Both the position numbers and the translations under genes were made by a program. The notes under the pieces were generated by a model. The model saw only the letters and a program-made list of their open reading frames with translations, was not told where the DNA came from and searched no databases. Below, in pieces: positions 58,601 to 60,785 of a DNA stretch of 60,785 nt. The first letter of the stretch is position 1. Every line of letters begins with the position of its first letter. The stretch comes from Burkholderiales bacterium (GTDB lineage Bacteria > Pseudomonadota > Gammaproteobacteria > Burkholderiales > Casimicrobiaceae), in assembly GCA_020853025.1 (NCBI GenBank), contig JADYZP010000014.1, positions 1 through 60,785 of the forward strand, written 5' to 3'.

Positions 58601-59731
58601 ATGAACGTGCCTGAACCGGGCGGGAAGTACGCACAGCGACTGCTCGCGTTGCTGCGCAGGCGTTGGCCGTCCATCGCGGCCTTCGTGGTCCTCTTGAGCT
58701 TGTTCGACGCGATGCGGGCGTGGTCGGTTTACGACGCGCCGGATGGCTTTGTAGAAGGCATCGTGACCTCGGTACGCATCGGCTGGATGCTGACGTTGGC
58801 GGCCGCATTGGCGCCGTACCTTGTCGAGGCGGCGAACTTCCGCCCCATTCCACGAGCAGTTTCTTCCGTGACGGTGACTTTTTTTCTCGTGGCGGTCGTC
58901 GCGCTGGTGGTCGGGTTGCTGGTCGAAGGTCCCATCACGCCAGGCGTGAGGGACGGTCGTTTACTGTCCAACGAAGCGTTCCTGGTGCGTGCCTGCTGGC
59001 TCTATTCAGTGGCCGGATTGTTGTTCGCCGCCTACTGCCAGACTCGCGACGAGGGAATTGCGACGCTCCGCGCAGCGCGGGCCGCAGAACTCGAGCGTGC
59101 GGACTCACAGCGCAACATCCTTGCGTCGCGGCTGCAGGTGCTGCAGGCGCGAATGGAACCCGAGTTGTTGTTCGGCGCTTTGCGTGACGTGAGGGGCGCA
59201 TACCTGCGCGACCCGACGGCCGCCGAGTCGCTGCTGGACGACCTGATCGGGTACCTGCGTGCGGCGCTGCCGCAGATGCGCGGTGGAGCTTCCACGTTGC
59301 AGCGCGAGGCCGCACTGGCGGAGGCCTATCTCAAAGTGGTTCCCTCCGGCCGCAGCAGAAGCTTGACCGTCGATTTGTGTATCGCGCACGAGGCAGGCGC
59401 ACACGCTTTTCCGCCGATGGTCCTGCTGCCGCTCGCACATGCGGCGAGCGCCGCCGTACCGCTTGCCATTCAGATCGAAGCGCCGGCCACGGCGCAGGGT
59501 GTCGCCATCAATGCGAATTCCGTTGCCATGCGCGTATCCACGTCCCGCATTCCCGACGGTTGGGGGGAGGTCGAATTGCTGGCGATCCGCAGCACCCTGG
59601 CAAATCACTTCGGCGCAGCGGCCTCCGTGCGGATCGAACGTACCAGGAAAAGCGTGAGCGCCATCGTGACCTGGCCGGACGCGAAGTCGTCGTCCGAGCC
59701 GAAGGAATCGGCGACGTTGGCAGCCGCGTAG
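58601..59731 (+). CDS. Degenerate LytS-like histidine kinase (pseudokinase)
   Basis: The 376-aa protein has four membrane helices and a His_kinase-like domain aligned with the LytS gene at 56191, but the phospho-acceptor position is E188 (RMEPELLFGALRDV instead of QIEPHFLFNTLANV). The ATP-lid N-box is also lost: LLPLAHAASAAVPL stands for LTLAENAIKHGL, and no GxG boxes are seen. So it should not autophosphorylate. It may form a heterodimer with, or inhibit, the intact kinase. Start at ATG 58601; 58568 is an alternative in-frame start. Confidence 0.75.
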   Translation: MNVPEPGGKYAQRLLALLRRRWPSIAAFVVLLSLFDAMRAWSVYDAPDGFVEGIVTSVRIGWMLTLAAALAPYLVEAANFRPIPRAVSSVTVTFFLVAVVALVVGLLVEGPITPGVRDGRLLSNEAFLVRACWLYSVAGLLFAAYCQTRDEGIATLRAARAAELERADSQRNILASRLQVLQARMEPELLFGALRDVRGAYLRDPTAAESLLDDLIGYLRAALPQMRGGASTLQREAALAEAYLKVVPSGRSRSLTVDLCIAHEAGAHAFPPMVLLPLAHAASAAVPLAIQIEAPATAQGVAINANSVAMRVSTSRIPDGWGEVELLAIRSTLANHFGAAASVRIERTRKSVSAIVTWPDAKSSSEPKESATLAAA

Positions 59732-59809
59732 GTACCGACTCTACGATCGATACCGGTCGCGCATCGGCTCCTGTTGGGTGCGGTCGCTTCGATCGGTCGA
59801 CGGCACGGC

Positions 59810-60178
59810 ATGGCGACAGCATCCAACCCCAAGTGCAGGCAGCTGGCGTCGGCGCTGATCAAGCGCTTCCCGGCGGAGGTGGGCGGGCTTGGCGAGGTGG
59901 ACGAGAGTTGGGTCGAGAGTCGCCCCGACGGTTGCACCGACACGCGGGTCTATAGCCTGGGCCCGTACGACGGGGGCGTTACGCAACTGCTGCCCGTGCT
60001 GGCGGACGAGGCGAGCGCACTGGGGCTGACGGTCTACGACGACCAGGCCGCGTGCGTCAGGCAGCGCATGGCGGTATATCCCGCTACTTTTTCGCGGTTG
60101 CACAGGACTCTTGTCTGGCTCCGGGTTAAACCGGAGTGTGTATTCCGACGGAACGTGACCGAGGCTTCCGATGGATGA
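59810..60178 (+). CDS. C-terminally altered hypothetical protein
   Basis: The first ~83 codons (MATASNPKCRQLASALIKRF, GGLGEVDESWVESRPDG, PVLADEASALGLTVYDDQA) look like a conserved small protein of unknown role. From about 60060 the frame enters the repeat-bearing sequence at 60143-60231 and reads an artificial Arg-rich tail to 60178. A real C-terminus ('...VYDDQAGxVY-LPxG') has probably been cut off by an insertion. I therefore regard it as a truncated gene. Confidence 0.4.
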   Translation: MATASNPKCRQLASALIKRFPAEVGGLGEVDESWVESRPDGCTDTRVYSLGPYDGGVTQLLPVLADEASALGLTVYDDQAACVRQRMAVYPATFSRLHRTLVWLRVKPECVFRRNVTEASDG

Positions 60179-60231
60179 TGACCGCCGAATCCGACGGATA
60201 ATGACCGGTAAATCCGACGGATGATGACCGC
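60143..60231. repeat. Four tandem 23-bp repeats, likely IS21-type element end
   Basis: Copies start at 60143, 60166, 60189 and 60212 with an exact 23-bp period. Shared core: TCCGAYGGAWRATGACCG (Y, W, R are the variable positions; copy 1 departs at GGAACG). Such short tandem repeats ending in GACCG are typical of the ends of IS21-family elements, where IstA binds several sites. No transposase gene lies beside them, so it is a solo end or a remnant. It sits at the break of the gene on its left. The period is seen directly; the IS type is inferred. Confidence 0.65.
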
Positions 60232-60325
60232 TTTTGCAGGCATGTCGAAAATCGCGGTCAAGCTGGAAATCAACGGCGAGTTCAGACAGATGGGATGGCG
60301 GAGCTCGCGGGTCCGGGGGCAAGGA

Positions 60326-60637
60326 CTACGGGTTGTCCCGTTTCCTCTTTTCCCGGCTCGCCGCCAGCGCGTCCTCGCGAATTTGGTCGTACCGGGCCTC
60401 GATTTCCGTGGCCACGGCCTTCGCGACGTCCTCCGCGGAGCCGTCCCGCGCCTGGAGCGCGCTCTTGCTCCAATGGTCGAGGTAGGCGTCGGATCCCGTC
60501 AGGCGCTGTTTCATCGCCATCAGGTCGACCAGTTCCTGGAATCGCGGGCTGAGTTGCACCTTGTGCACCTTGCCCGCCTCTCGGGACTCGACGGCCGTGG
60601 GGATGTCCTGCCAGCACATCAGTTGATAGGTCGCCAC
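60326..60637 (-). CDS. 'Virulence factor' family small protein (PF13769-like)
   Basis: The 103-aa protein begins with VATYQLMCWQDIPTAVE and has KVQLSPRFQELVDLMAM, AYLDHWSK, and a charged helical C-terminus (AKAVATEIEARYDQIREDAL). It matches the small family named for a conserved 'virulence factor' domain, in which the fixed elements are 'YQxxYWxDIPxxV' and 'LSxRFQEAID'. Its function is unknown. The start codon is GTG at 60637, with AGAGGAG upstream. It stands alone at the right edge. Confidence 0.8.
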   Translation of the reverse strand: MATYQLMCWQDIPTAVESREAGKVHKVQLSPRFQELVDLMAMKQRLTGSDAYLDHWSKSALQARDGSAEDVAKAVATEIEARYDQIREDALAASREKRKRDNP

Positions 60638-60661
60638 GTTCGGATTTCTCCTCTGGATTGA

Positions 60662-60785
60662 ACCTAAAAACCGCAGTTAGCCAGCTCCATGAACGCGATC
60701 GGCAAGGAGTCGGGATGAATTGGGTGAGTGGATACCGGCGAGGATGAGTTTCAGGTGGTCGCAGACAAGATGCCAGACGGTCGTC
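60662..60785. other. Right edge of window
   Basis: This is a short stretch upstream of the minus-strand gene and cut by the window edge. A minus-strand frame reading WHLVCDHLKLILAG is open to the right edge but has no start or family that I can name. Confidence 0.2.

Noticed and set aside
1..60785. CRISPR arrays and rRNA genes
   Set aside because: No evenly spaced repeat-spacer series of CRISPR type was seen; the 23-bp and 22-bp repeats are contiguous without spacers. No rRNA-like sequence was noticed.

Overview
The window is high-GC DNA whose gene content points to a betaproteobacterium (Burkholderiales-like). This rests on family content (TauABC/Xsc, FixLJ-type regulators, secreted DUF2092 and FadL proteins, rSAM/selenodomain-associated transferases) and GC-rich codon use, not on a marker gene. 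No rRNA gene or CRISPR array was seen. The only tRNA sequence is a 3' fragment of initiator tRNA-Met.

1-5973 is the right-hand part of an integrative element. A minus-strand module holds a tyrosine recombinase, a 200-aa protein, a small HTH protein and a primase/DUF3987 ATPase, with two more small genes to its left; one has an HExxH motif and runs off the left edge. The element ends in the duplicated 3' part of the tRNA-fMet gene, which still has its terminator. 6600-9560 encodes a FixL-like kinase, a FixJ-like regulator and a lone receiver. 9659-19404 is a co-directional series of envelope genes: small exported protein, DUF2092, Gly/Ser/His-repeat protein, FadL porin, DUF3604 metalloprotein, parvulin PPIase, HupE/UreJ protein, a channel fragment and a patatin lipoprotein.

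19462-34048 is mixed metabolism: a decayed chalcone-isomerase-like gene, two methyltransferases, a PLP aminotransferase, an eight-heme TPR cytochrome, FadD, a NUDIX-MBL fusion, a LOG protein, an RNB exonuclease and a LysR regulator. 34285-41863 is a taurine dissimilation locus: xsc, an IclR regulator with a palindrome in the divergent promoter region, an omega-aminotransferase and tauABC. TauABC imports taurine, the aminotransferase makes sulfoacetaldehyde, and Xsc makes acetyl phosphate and sulfite. A phosphotransacetylase and sulfite-disposal genes are not in the window. A second ABC transporter follows (42040-45599), in decay.

45702-60785 carries membrane proteins of unknown role, XdhC, two transferases, a SulP transporter, a retropepsin/PDZ protein, a LytS/LytTR pair with a tat-type cupin and a degenerate second kinase, and a small 'virulence factor' family protein. 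A striking theme is gene decay: about a dozen fragments or broken genes lie between intact ones (channel, chalcone isomerase, GlnQ, GMC oxidoreductase, permease, YceI, class V aminotransferase, DUF2207, IS91, CusF and others). Two periplasmic-protein genes carry a TAA stop at codon 2 or 3, just after a well-spaced start.
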